Part shown: piece by piece, positions 1-7,149 of the stretch
Layout: each line of letters starts with the position of its first letter
Position numbering within the stretch: the first letter of the stretch is position 1
NCBI RefSeq assembly: GCF_003058225.1
Contig: NZ_QBUG01000013.1
Location: forward strand, 124,001-188,000
DNA from: Promicromonospora sp. AC04
Lineage (GTDB): Bacteria; Actinomycetota; Actinomycetes; Actinomycetales; Cellulomonadaceae
Length of the DNA stretch: 64,000 nucleotides
Direction: 5' to 3'
Notes under the pieces: generated by a model
What the model was told of the DNA's origin: nothing
Database searches by the model: none
Seen by the model: the letters and a program-made list of their open reading frames with translations, nothing else
Program-made: the position numbers and the translations under genes

Positions 1-793
1 GCTTGTCGAGCATCTCGACCGCACCCGGCAGGGTCTCCACAAGGTCTGCCGCGCGCTGCCGGACGGCGTCGTCCAGCAGGATCTCGCGGCACGGCGGCGC
101 CCAGAGGCCCCGCTCCGCGATCTCGAGGCTGCGCTGGTCGGCCACGGCGAACCAGCGGATCTCGGTGATCTCGTCGCCCCAGAACTCGCACCGCAGCGGG
201 TGGTCCTCCGTGGGCGGGAAGATGTCGAGGATGCCACCGCGCACCGCGTACTCGCCGCGCCGCTCCACCATGTCGACGCGCGTGTACGCGGCGGCCGTGA
301 GCCGTTCGGCGACGTCGGTCAGGTCTGCCGTGGCGCCGATCTCGAGCTGGACCGGCTCCAGCTCCCCCAGGCCCTCGACGACGGGCTGCAACAGGGCGCG
401 GACCGGCATCACGAGGAGCCGGATCGAGCTTGCCTGCCCGTGCCCCTCGGCCGGGTGGGCCAGCCGGCGGAACACCGCCAGCCGCTTGGCCACGGTGTCC
501 GCGCGCGGGCTGAGCCGCTCGTGCGGCAAGGTCTCCCAGGCCGGGAGCACCGCCACCTCGTCGGCACGGTCCTCCGGGAGGTAGCCGCGCAGGCTCTCGG
601 CCAGGTCGTCAGCCTCCCGGCCCGTCGCGGTGACCACCACGAGCGGGCGCTGTTCGGACGCGGCCACCAGCAGGGGCGGGCGCACGCCAACCGGTCCCAC
701 CACGTCCGCGAAGCCGCGGGCGCGCACGTGCTCCACGGCGGCGGACGCGCCGGGATCACGCAGGAGAGTGGGGAGCAGGCCGGTGAGGTTCAT
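1..793 (-). CDS. mfd: Transcription-repair coupling factor Mfd, N-terminal part (runs off the window)
   Basis: The minus-strand frame opens at the ATG at 793 and reads to the window edge without a stop, giving about 264 N-terminal residues. Visible Mfd/UvrB-like motifs are LPAWETLPHERLSP near residue 85, RRGEYAVRGGILDIFPP near residue 195 and a following RCEFWGDEITEIRWF. This is the UvrA-binding, UvrB-homology part of Mfd, which removes stalled RNA polymerase and recruits UvrA in nucleotide excision repair. The helicase and translocase modules lie outside the window. It is transcribed divergently from the acyltransferase gene. Identity is secure because motif order and spacing match Mfd rather than UvrB; the missing part cannot be judged. 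Confidence 0.95.
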   Translation of the reverse strand, partial: MNLTGLLPTLLRDPGASAAVEHVRARGFADVVGPVGVRPPLLVAASEQRPLVVVTATGREADDLAESLRGYLPEDRADEVAVLPAWETLPHERLSPRADTVAKRLAVFRRLAHPAEGHGQASSIRLLVMPVRALLQPVVEGLGELEPVQLEIGATADLTDVAERLTAAAYTRVDMVERRGEYAVRGGILDIFPPTEDHPLRCEFWGDEITEIRWFAVADQRSLEIAERGLWAPPCREILLDDAVRQRAADLVETLPGAVEMLDK

Positions 794-974
794 GAGAACA
801 GTCCTTCGAGGGCGCACGACGACGGGCCCATCACGGGCACGACCCGGGGTAGGGGTCACTGGGTGAGGGGCTGGTCCCAGGCTACTCCGGGCCACCGACA
901 GTGCCCTCTGCCGGCCCCGCTGCCGGCCCTCCTGTCGTTCCCGATGTCGGCCACTGCACGTACGATGACCTGCG

Positions 975-2096
975 ATGTTCACCCCCTCCGGATCCCCGCG
1001 GCACGCCGGCGCGACGGTACCGGGGCGCGACGCCGCCGTCGGGCAGCGCCGCCCCGCCCGCCTCGCCTGGCCCGACGCCGCCCGCGGCCTCGCCATCGGA
1101 CTGGTGGTCCTGTACCACGCGACCAACTGGACGTGGTCGACCGGGTACGAGGTGAGCGTCCTGCGCGACGCCAACGAGACGCTGCGCAGCCTGCGGATGC
1201 CGCTGTTCTTCGCGGTCGCCGGCATGTTCGCCGCGAAGTGGATGACCGTGCCGTGGTCCCGCCTGGCCCGCGGCAAGCTGCTCTACTTCGCCTGGGTGTT
1301 CGTCCTGTGGGAGCCGATCTCCCTGGTGGTCCGCCTGGTCACGGGCTACTACCAGGTGGCGGACGCCGACTGGGGCACCCTGCTGCACGACCTCGCCTGG
1401 TCGCCGCTGGTCCCCCGCTCCGAGCTGTGGTTCATCTGGACGCTGGCCGCGTTCTTCGTCATCGCGCGGGCGCTGCACCGGGTCCCGGTGCCCGTGCAGC
1501 TGGTGGCTGCGGCCGGCGTGAGCGGGTGGGCGCTGGCCGGCTGGGAGCCAGAGAGCATCGCGTGGCGGGGCACCGCCCAGTTCGTGCTGTTCTTCCTGGT
1601 CGGGCTGCACCTGCGGCCGCTGCTCGAAGGGTTCGCCGAGCGGATCACCGGGCGGGTCGGCTGGGCCTGGGCGGTGGGCGCCGTCGCCGTCTGGCTGGGC
1701 ATCCAGTGGTCGGTCGCGACGCTCGGCCTCGCCGACGTCCCGGGGCTCTACCTCCTGGCCAATATCGCCGGTGTGCCGGCCGGGGTCGCGGTGAGCGTCC
1801 TGGCCTCCCGGGTCCCCGGCGCCCGGTATCTGCCCAGGTCACTCGGGTTGCAGTGGCTCGGCGCGCGAACGCTCCCCGTGTTCGTCACGCACACCTCGGT
1901 GGTGCTCGGCCTGCTGTTCCTGCTGTACAGCAACGGGGTGTGGATCCCGGCGCCGCAGTCGCAGTGGCTGCCCGTGGCGCTCTGGGCGGCGGCGATCGCC
2001 GTCGGGCTGGGGCTGGGTGCCCTTGCGCCCCGGATCGGCGCCCGCTGGCTGTTCGCCCCTCCCGATCGGCTGACGGGCTCCGCCCGCAGCGACTGA
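975..2096 (+). CDS. Acyltransferase-3 family integral membrane protein
   Basis: The product is 373 residues with about ten hydrophobic segments. The N-terminus has the acyltransferase-3 (OafA/NodX-like) signature: a proline/arginine-rich tail, then WPDAARGLAIGLVVLYH, with the conserved D-x-x-R-G and the histidine of the first membrane helix. Such proteins O-acylate surface carbohydrates or other envelope acceptors; the substrate here is unknown. The ATG at 975 was chosen because the next in-frame codons lead directly into the first helix. It stands alone, divergent from mfd. It could also be one of the uncharacterised DUF1624/OpgC-like relatives, but the family fold is clear. Confidence 0.8.
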   Translation: MFTPSGSPRHAGATVPGRDAAVGQRRPARLAWPDAARGLAIGLVVLYHATNWTWSTGYEVSVLRDANETLRSLRMPLFFAVAGMFAAKWMTVPWSRLARGKLLYFAWVFVLWEPISLVVRLVTGYYQVADADWGTLLHDLAWSPLVPRSELWFIWTLAAFFVIARALHRVPVPVQLVAAAGVSGWALAGWEPESIAWRGTAQFVLFFLVGLHLRPLLEGFAERITGRVGWAWAVGAVAVWLGIQWSVATLGLADVPGLYLLANIAGVPAGVAVSVLASRVPGARYLPRSLGLQWLGARTLPVFVTHTSVVLGLLFLLYSNGVWIPAPQSQWLPVALWAAAIAVGLGLGALAPRIGARWLFAPPDRLTGSARSD

Positions 2097-2134
2097 CACG
2101 CGCCGGGTCGACGAATGTCTACCCCCACTAAGCA

Positions 2135-2163
2135 TTGACTGTCTAGTTGGCCTAAACTAGGGT
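2135..2163 (+). promoter_or_regulatory. Putative promoter and operator of the hicAB-like pair
   Basis: A TTGACT hexamer (2135-2140) lies 17 bases before TAGGGT (2158-2163). Between them is the perfect dyad CTAGTT-N6-AACTAG (2143-2160), which overlaps the likely -10. This is the layout expected of a toxin-antitoxin promoter repressed by its antitoxin. The predicted start point near 2170 would favour the ATG at 2177 over the one at 2165 as the toxin start. The call rests on sequence pattern alone. Confidence 0.5.
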
Positions 2164-2164
2164 G

Positions 2165-2374
2165 ATGGTCAAGCCGATGAAGTATCGGGAAATCGCCAAG
2201 ATCCTCAAGGCCCTAGGGTGCACCAGCAGGTCCGGAAAAGGCGACCACGAAGTTTGGACCTGTCCGTGCGGGCAGCACCGGGCGGTGGTCACCAAGCCGG
2301 GTGAGGTATCCCCTGGGATCGTCCGGGACCTCATCAGCAAGTTCACCTGCCTGAAGAAGGGGTGGTTGCAATGA
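2165..2374 (+). CDS. hicA: HicA-like mRNA interferase toxin
   Basis: This 69-residue protein (65 if started at the ATG at 2177, which aligns best with the MKYREI start of the family) matches the compact HicA double-stranded-RNA-binding-like fold. Visible features are MKYREIAKILKALGC, then the GKGDHEVW segment whose histidine corresponds to the HicA catalytic residue, and a C-terminal GEVSPGIVRDLI where the family has its last helix. HicA toxins cut mRNA and are neutralised by HicB. The reading frame ends in an ATGA overlap with the next gene, so the two are translationally coupled. Two cysteines (CPCG) in the central strand are unusual for the family. Confidence 0.75.
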   Translation: MVKPMKYREIAKILKALGCTSRSGKGDHEVWTCPCGQHRAVVTKPGEVSPGIVRDLISKFTCLKKGWLQ

Positions 2375-2742
2375 CCCAGAACCACTACACCGTCCGCGCC
2401 AAGCGCTGGAAGCGCGGCTGGGAACTGCACATCGACGACATCGGGGTGACTCAGGTCCGCACTCTTGCGACCGCCGACCGGCAGGTCCGCGACTACCTCG
2501 AGTCCCTGCTGGAGATCGACACAACCAACGTCACGATCGACGTGGTGCCAGAGCTCGGCGATCTTGCCGCCCACGCCGCCGCCGCCCGACAAGCCACCGA
2601 GGCGGCATCGGTGGCTCAACGCGAAGCCGCCGCCCGGGCCCGTGCGGTCGTGGCCGAGCTGCGCGACGCCGGCCTGTCCGTCGCCGATGTCGCCGTTGTC
2701 CTCGGCGTCAGCCGAGGCCGCGTCTCCCAGCTCACCCACTGA
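2371..2742 (+). CDS. hicB: HicB-like antitoxin with C-terminal helix-turn-helix
   Basis: The ATG at 2371 overlaps the stop of the toxin gene (ATGA) and gives 123 residues. The first 50 residues resemble the HicB degenerate RNase-H-like strand pattern (YTVRAKRWKRGWELHIDDIGV). A long alanine-rich helix follows (about 65-100), then a C-terminal helix-turn-helix, GLSVADVAVVLGVSRGRVSQL. HicB antitoxins bind the toxin through the first part and their own promoter through the second, and the dyad at 2143-2160 is a natural operator. The N-terminal domain is diverged, so the HicB assignment rests partly on the partner gene and the C-terminal DNA-binding motif. Confidence 0.65.
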   Translation: MTQNHYTVRAKRWKRGWELHIDDIGVTQVRTLATADRQVRDYLESLLEIDTTNVTIDVVPELGDLAAHAAAARQATEAASVAQREAAARARAVVAELRDAGLSVADVAVVLGVSRGRVSQLTH

Positions 2743-2772
2743 TCGACCCAACCGCGGCGGCTGGCCGACTGC

Positions 2773-3879
2773 TCATGGTCGGAGGCGCACCGGCATCAGC
2801 AGGCTCCTGTCCTCGGGCCGGGCCGGGCGGGCCACCCCCAGCACCTGGCGGGCAGCGTCGAGCGCCAGGACCACGTCGTCCCCGCCGGCCGCCGCGAGCG
2901 CCTCCAGCAGGTACGCACGGTCGAACGCCACAGCACCGGGCACGCTCGGCTGCACGACGTCGACACCGTGGTCTCCCAGGAGCACTGCCACGAAGTCGGG
3001 CCGACGGGTGACGGCCGGCCTCCCCTCGATGGAACCCGGCGGCCCGTCTACAACCCGGCTGACCAGGTCCGACGTCGGGATGCGCACCTGCCGCACCCAG
3101 GTCGCCTGCAGCAACGCCTGATAGTCCGGGTACTCGGCCGCGACCGGTTCTGCGGCGACCAGTGCTCCCTCTGCATCTCCGATCACGACCCGGTCGACCC
3201 GCAGCTCGACGGACAGCAAGGGCTCCTCACCTCCGGCGTCGGACTCGCTGCTGTCGCCGCCGCCGCCGCCGTCACCGTCACCGTCGCGGTCGAGAAGCGA
3301 CGCCAGGAACGCGAGCGGCACGACCACCTGCACGGGAAGCCCGCCCAGGTGTCGCACCGGCACCGAGGCGACGGCGAGCCGCGCGCGGTCGCAGGCCACT
3401 AACCGCAATACCCCGTCCGAGCAGTCGAGCAGGACGCCGGTCAGCGCAGGCCATGCAGGGTCGGAGCCCACGGCGTAGCGGACGGCGGCGAGCGCCTGCG
3501 CCAGGTCCGCCGCAGACACCTCCAAGCGGGTGGCCGGTGGGTCGGCGAGGAACTCGCGGGCGTCGGACAGATGCTTCCGCGCCGCCGCGAACCGCGACTC
3601 GAGCTCGCGAAGGTGCCGGTCCAGGACGGTCAGCGCCTCGGCCGACCGATGGCGGCTCGCGAGCACCTCGGCGATGTCGGCCAGCGGCATCTCGACCTGA
3701 CGCAGCCGCGCCACCAGCGCGGCCTGGCCGACCTGGTCGCCCGAGTACCAGCGGTAGCCCGTGACCGGATCGGACCAGGCCGGGCGGAGCACACCCACGG
3801 CGTCGTAGAACCGCAGGGCGCTCACGGGGAGGCCGCTCTCCCGTGCCACCGCTCCTATGCCGCGGAGGTGCTCGTGCAT
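2773..3879 (-). CDS. MerR-family regulator fused to DnaN (sliding clamp) domains II and III
   Basis: Translated from the ATG at 3879 (a GTG at 3894 would add five residues). Residues 1-75 are a MerR winged helix with IGAVARESGLPVSALRFYD and the wing motif TGYRWYS. Residues 75-115 form the MerR coiled-coil helix. The rest is not a usual MerR ligand domain: PALTGVLLDCSDGVLRLVAC followed by DRARLAVASVPV looks like DnaN domain II, and FDRAYLLEALAAAGGDDVVL plus the closing LLMPVRL looks like domain III with the DnaN C-terminal signature. Domain I of the clamp is replaced by the DNA-binding part. A glycine/aspartate-rich insert lies near residue 200. The gene is last in an operon with the MFS exporter and has its own MerR-type promoter inside the exporter 3' end. 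The ligand is unknown; a clamp-binding compound or protein is inferred. Confidence 0.85.
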   Translation of the reverse strand: MHEHLRGIGAVARESGLPVSALRFYDAVGVLRPAWSDPVTGYRWYSGDQVGQAALVARLRQVEMPLADIAEVLASRHRSAEALTVLDRHLRELESRFAAARKHLSDAREFLADPPATRLEVSAADLAQALAAVRYAVGSDPAWPALTGVLLDCSDGVLRLVACDRARLAVASVPVRHLGGLPVQVVVPLAFLASLLDRDGDGDGGGGGDSSESDAGGEEPLLSVELRVDRVVIGDAEGALVAAEPVAAEYPDYQALLQATWVRQVRIPTSDLVSRVVDGPPGSIEGRPAVTRRPDFVAVLLGDHGVDVVQPSVPGAVAFDRAYLLEALAAAGGDDVVLALDAARQVLGVARPARPEDRSLLMPVRLRP

Positions 3880-3883
3880 GGGC

Positions 3884-5149
3884 TCACTGTGCACCCTCGA
3901 CCTGGTCGAGGGTCAATCGCCACAGGGCGGTCGTGCCGCTGGCCGCAGCGGCCAGCAGCCCCAGCGCGGAGGCGCCTGCGGCGACCGCTGGGGACGTCGC
4001 ACTCGCCAGCGTCCCGAGGGCCGGGTTGGTGATCGTCAATGCCCCGACCTGCACCAGCCCCACCAGCGCCTGCACCCGGGCGAGGTGTGTGCGCGGGGCC
4101 GACCCGAGCACCACGGGCGCGAGGTGCACAGTGAACAGCCCGCTGCCGGCACCCACGGCGGTCGCCGCAACGACGGCCAGCCCCGCCCCGGCCGGCATCG
4201 AGGCCGCGACCACCAACACCGCCTGCCCCAGGGCCGCGACGGCAAGCCCACCCGACGCCGCCACGCCCGGCCTTCGCCAACCGCCCTGCCGACTGACGAC
4301 CACGGTGACCGCGATTATCCCCGCCCCTTGCGCACCGATGACGATCCCCACCTCCGACGCTCCCCAACCGGCGTCGCGCGCCAGGAGGGGAAGCACGAGA
4401 GACGTGGTCGGCAGGAGGAACGCAGCCGCAGTCGCGAGCAGCGCCAGGGCCCCGGCCAGGCCGGGCGTGCGACGCACGACGCGCACGCCGTCGAGGGCGG
4501 CCCGCCACACCGGAACGCCCCGGTCCGCCGGCGGGGTTGTGTGCGAGGGCCGTACCTGCAGCAACACGACCAGCACCACGAGGAACGTGCCCGCGTCGAG
4601 CAGCGCCACCGAGCCGAGGTCGCCGGCCACGACCAGGATTCCGGCGAGCGGGGCTCCGAGCAGCTGAACCGCCTGGCTGGCGCCCTGGCGCAAAGCCAGT
4701 GCACGGGTGAGCTGCGCGTCCGCGACCAGGCGTCGGGGCATCGACCCGGCCGACGGGCTGTAGAACGCGAACACTGCCCCGCGCAGCACGCTCGCCGCCA
4801 GCAGGAGCCACAGCGGCGTCCCGGCGTGCACGACGGCGAGTGCCAGCGCCACCGACATCATCAGCATGACGGCGTCGCCCGCGATCATCACGCGGCGTGC
4901 ACCGAACCGGTCGGCGATCGTCCCGCCCAGCAGGAGCAGCAGCACCGACGGCAGGCTTCCGGCAGCCAGCACGAGGCCCGCGGCGGCACCTCCGTGCTCG
5001 GCCGCGACCCAGCCGACGGCGAAGCCGAGGACCACGTCGCCGAGCTGCGAGACAGTGGCGGCCGCGAGCCACACGAGGTAAGACGCGGGGAGCGGCGGGC
5101 CGACATCCCGGCGGGGCGGCCGACGTCGAGCAACGTACGAGAGGATCAT
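3884..5149 (-). CDS. MFS efflux transporter (MFS_3 / macrolide-exporter type)
   Basis: The product has 421 residues and twelve predicted membrane helices. The first helix region (VSQLGDVVLGFAVGWVA) and the loop 2-3 motif GGTIADRFGARRVMIAGD are typical of the MFS_3 group, which exports drugs or siderophores with the proton gradient. The ATG at 5149 sits exactly where the MerR-type promoter at 5156-5186 predicts transcription to begin, so the message is probably leaderless. It is cotranscribed with the downstream MerR-clamp regulator, with only a few bases between this stop and the regulator ATG. The context suggests an inducible exporter controlled by that regulator. The substrate cannot be read from sequence. 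Confidence 0.88.
   Translation of the reverse strand: MILSYVARRRPPRRDVGPPLPASYLVWLAAATVSQLGDVVLGFAVGWVAAEHGGAAAGLVLAAGSLPSVLLLLLGGTIADRFGARRVMIAGDAVMLMMSVALALAVVHAGTPLWLLLAASVLRGAVFAFYSPSAGSMPRRLVADAQLTRALALRQGASQAVQLLGAPLAGILVVAGDLGSVALLDAGTFLVVLVVLLQVRPSHTTPPADRGVPVWRAALDGVRVVRRTPGLAGALALLATAAAFLLPTTSLVLPLLARDAGWGASEVGIVIGAQGAGIIAVTVVVSRQGGWRRPGVAASGGLAVAALGQAVLVVAASMPAGAGLAVVAATAVGAGSGLFTVHLAPVVLGSAPRTHLARVQALVGLVQVGALTITNPALGTLASATSPAVAAGASALGLLAAAASGTTALWRLTLDQVEGAQ
3886..3916 (-). promoter_or_regulatory. MerR-type operator-promoter for the merR-clamp gene, inside the MFS 3' end
   Basis: On the minus strand TTGACC (3916-3911) and CACAGT (3891-3886) are separated by 19 bases, the overlong spacer typical of MerR-activated promoters. 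The spacer is filled by a perfect dyad at 3893-3913 with arms ACCCTCGACC and GGTCGAGGGT around one central base. The ATG at 3879 begins seven bases beyond the -10, implying a leaderless transcript. The exporter promoter at 5156-5186 repeats this layout. Confidence 0.7.
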
Positions 5150-5155
5150 GCCGGG

Positions 5156-5186
5156 AGCCTGCGGTCTCGACCCGCTCGAGGGTCAA
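5156..5186 (-). promoter_or_regulatory. MerR-type operator-promoter for the MFS exporter
   Basis: On the minus strand TTGACC (5186-5181) and CAGGCT (5161-5156) are 19 bases apart. The spacer holds an imperfect dyad, ACCCTCGAGC opposite GGTCGAGACC, sharing the ACCCTCGA half-site with the site at 3893-3913. The exporter ATG at 5149 is seven bases past the -10. This matches the downstream promoter in -35 sequence, spacer length, half-site and distance to ATG. Confidence 0.7.
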
Positions 5187-5360
5187 TGCGTGGTGATTCA
5201 GGAGGCTCGCACCGCCGAGGTCGATACTGCCCTAAAAGGTACTTGACCGACATCTACCCTGTGCGTGACCTGTGCTGTTACTGTGGCGCGGTCAGCAACG
5301 GCAACGACGCCGTCGTGATCGGCGCGGCCACAGCCTCGCCCTGGCCCAGCGGGAGGTCTC

Positions 5361-7001
5361 GTGCGACGCATCAGACGGACGGCAGTGCTCGTGACCGCGG
5401 TAGCAGCAGCGTGCCTCAGCGCGACGGCGCTGGTGATACCGGCGTCGGCCACGAACACCGAGTCGGTCCTCCCCTCCCCGGAGTCCGAGGTCAACGTCAC
5501 CGGCACCCCCTTCACGGACACCCGGCCCGACGGGACGGTGTACGGCCTCATCGACGCGCACAGCCACCTGTTCATGCAGGACGGCATGGGCGGCGCCGCC
5601 GTCTGCGGCAAGGTCTTCTCCCAGGACGGGGTCGAGGCCGCGCTGCAGGACTGCCCGTCGCACGAGCCGCACGGCCTCGGCGCCCTGCTGGAGAACCTGA
5701 CCCGGGACGGCTCGCCCATCGGCACGCACGACACCACGGGCTGGCCGACCTTCGCCGACTGGCCCGCCTACGACTCCCTCACCCACCAGCAGATGTACTA
5801 CCGCTGGGTGGAGCGGGCCTGGCGCGGCGGGCAGCGCGTGCTCGTCAACGACCTGGTCACCAACGGCCTGCTGTGCTCCATCAACCCGGGCACCTACCAG
5901 AGCTGCGACGAGATGACGGCGATCCGGCTCCAGGCGCAGGACACCTATGACCTGCAGGCCTACGTCGACGCGCAGTACGGCGGGCCGGGCCGCGGCTGGT
6001 TCCGGATAGTCACCAGCAGCGAGCAGGCGCGACAGGTGATCGAGGAGGGCAAGCTCGCCGTCGTGCTCGGCGTGGAGACGTCGGAGCCGTTCGGCTGCAA
6101 GCAGACCCTGCGCATCCCGAACTGTTCGAGGGCCGACATCGACGCCGGCCTCGACGAGCTCTACGACCTGGGCGTCCGCTCGATGTACCTGTGCCACAAG
6201 TTCGACAACGCGCTGTGCGGCGTGCGGTTCGACGCCGGGAGCATGGGCACCATCATCAACGCCGGCCAGTTCCTCTCCACCGGCACCTGGTGGGACGCGC
6301 GCTCCTGCCCGGCGGACCAGCCGCACGACAACAACCCGGGCAACGGCGAGCTCCCGCCCGAGCTGGAGGACGACCTCCCGCCCGTCCTCCCCCTCTACCC
6401 GCCCGGGACCCTCTGCAACACGAAGGGCCTGAGCGGGCTCGGCGCCTACGCCGTCCGCGGCATGGTCGAGCGCAACATGATGGTCGAGATCGACCACATG
6501 AGCGCCAAGGCCGCCGACCAGACCCTCGACATCCTCGAGGCCGAGGGCTACCCCGGCGTCCTGTCGACGCACTCGTGGATGGACGAGAGCTACCTAGACC
6601 GGCTCTACGCGCTGGGCGGGTTCGCCACGATCTACGGCCACGCCGCCGAGGAGTTCGTCGCGGAGTACGAGCGCACAGCGCCCGTCCGCGACCGGTACGG
6701 CGCGGGGATCGGGTTCGGCTTCGACATGAACGGGTTCGGCGGCACGCCGCCGCCAAGGGACGACGCCGCGGGAACCGGAGTCACCTACCCGTTCCGGTCG
6801 TTCGACGGCGGCACGCTGCTCGACCGGCAGACGACCGGCGAGCGCACCTGGGACATCAACGTGGACGGTGTCCCGCACTACGGGCTGGTGCCCGACTTCG
6901 TCGAGGACCTGCGCCTCGTGGGCGGCCAGGACCTCATCGACGACCTGGCCCGCGGCCCGGAGAGCTACCTGACGACGTGGGCGGGAGCCGAGGCGCACTG
7001 A
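5361..7001 (+). CDS. Secreted amidohydrolase / membrane-dipeptidase-like TIM-barrel protein
   Basis: This 546-residue protein starts with a Sec signal peptide (RRIRRTAVLVTAVAAACLSATA, cleavage near the ASA at about residue 30). The mature part has the first metal-binding motif of the amidohydrolase/M19 dipeptidase fold (LIDAHSHLFMQDG), and further histidine/acid motifs at MVEIDHMS and VLSTHSW, with a late DMNGFGG. These suggest an exported metal-dependent hydrolase. Substrate and exact family cannot be fixed by eye: it is longer than standard M19 dipeptidases and has a proline-rich insert near residue 330. It stands alone, divergent from the MFS operon, and is followed by a strong hairpin at 7004-7043. 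Confidence 0.65.
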   Translation: MRRIRRTAVLVTAVAAACLSATALVIPASATNTESVLPSPESEVNVTGTPFTDTRPDGTVYGLIDAHSHLFMQDGMGGAAVCGKVFSQDGVEAALQDCPSHEPHGLGALLENLTRDGSPIGTHDTTGWPTFADWPAYDSLTHQQMYYRWVERAWRGGQRVLVNDLVTNGLLCSINPGTYQSCDEMTAIRLQAQDTYDLQAYVDAQYGGPGRGWFRIVTSSEQARQVIEEGKLAVVLGVETSEPFGCKQTLRIPNCSRADIDAGLDELYDLGVRSMYLCHKFDNALCGVRFDAGSMGTIINAGQFLSTGTWWDARSCPADQPHDNNPGNGELPPELEDDLPPVLPLYPPGTLCNTKGLSGLGAYAVRGMVERNMMVEIDHMSAKAADQTLDILEAEGYPGVLSTHSWMDESYLDRLYALGGFATIYGHAAEEFVAEYERTAPVRDRYGAGIGFGFDMNGFGGTPPPRDDAAGTGVTYPFRSFDGGTLLDRQTTGERTWDINVDGVPHYGLVPDFVEDLRLVGGQDLIDDLARGPESYLTTWAGAEAH

Positions 7002-7003
7002 CC

Positions 7004-7043
7004 TGCCAGGCCCTCGGGTCACTGGGGACCTGAGGGCCTGGCA
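7004..7043 (+). terminator. Hairpin terminator after the secreted hydrolase
   Basis: Arms TGCCAGGCCCTC (7004-7015) and GAGGGCCTGGCA (7032-7043) pair perfectly just past the stop at 7001. There is no clear T-run, as is common in high-GC actinobacteria. Confidence 0.7.
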
Positions 7044-7149
7044 CCGGGTGAAGTACCCAGTTCACCCGTCCCGAGCACGCCGGGAGCCGCCACACCTCCG
7101 TAGCCTGATGAGGCTGAGCAACTGCCAGCATCGAGACCGCTGGAGCCAC

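Noticed and set aside
200-2131. Long arginine-rich plus-strand frame over mfd and the acyltransferase
   Set aside because: Composition is typical of a high-GC shadow frame and it crosses two recognisable genes in other frames.
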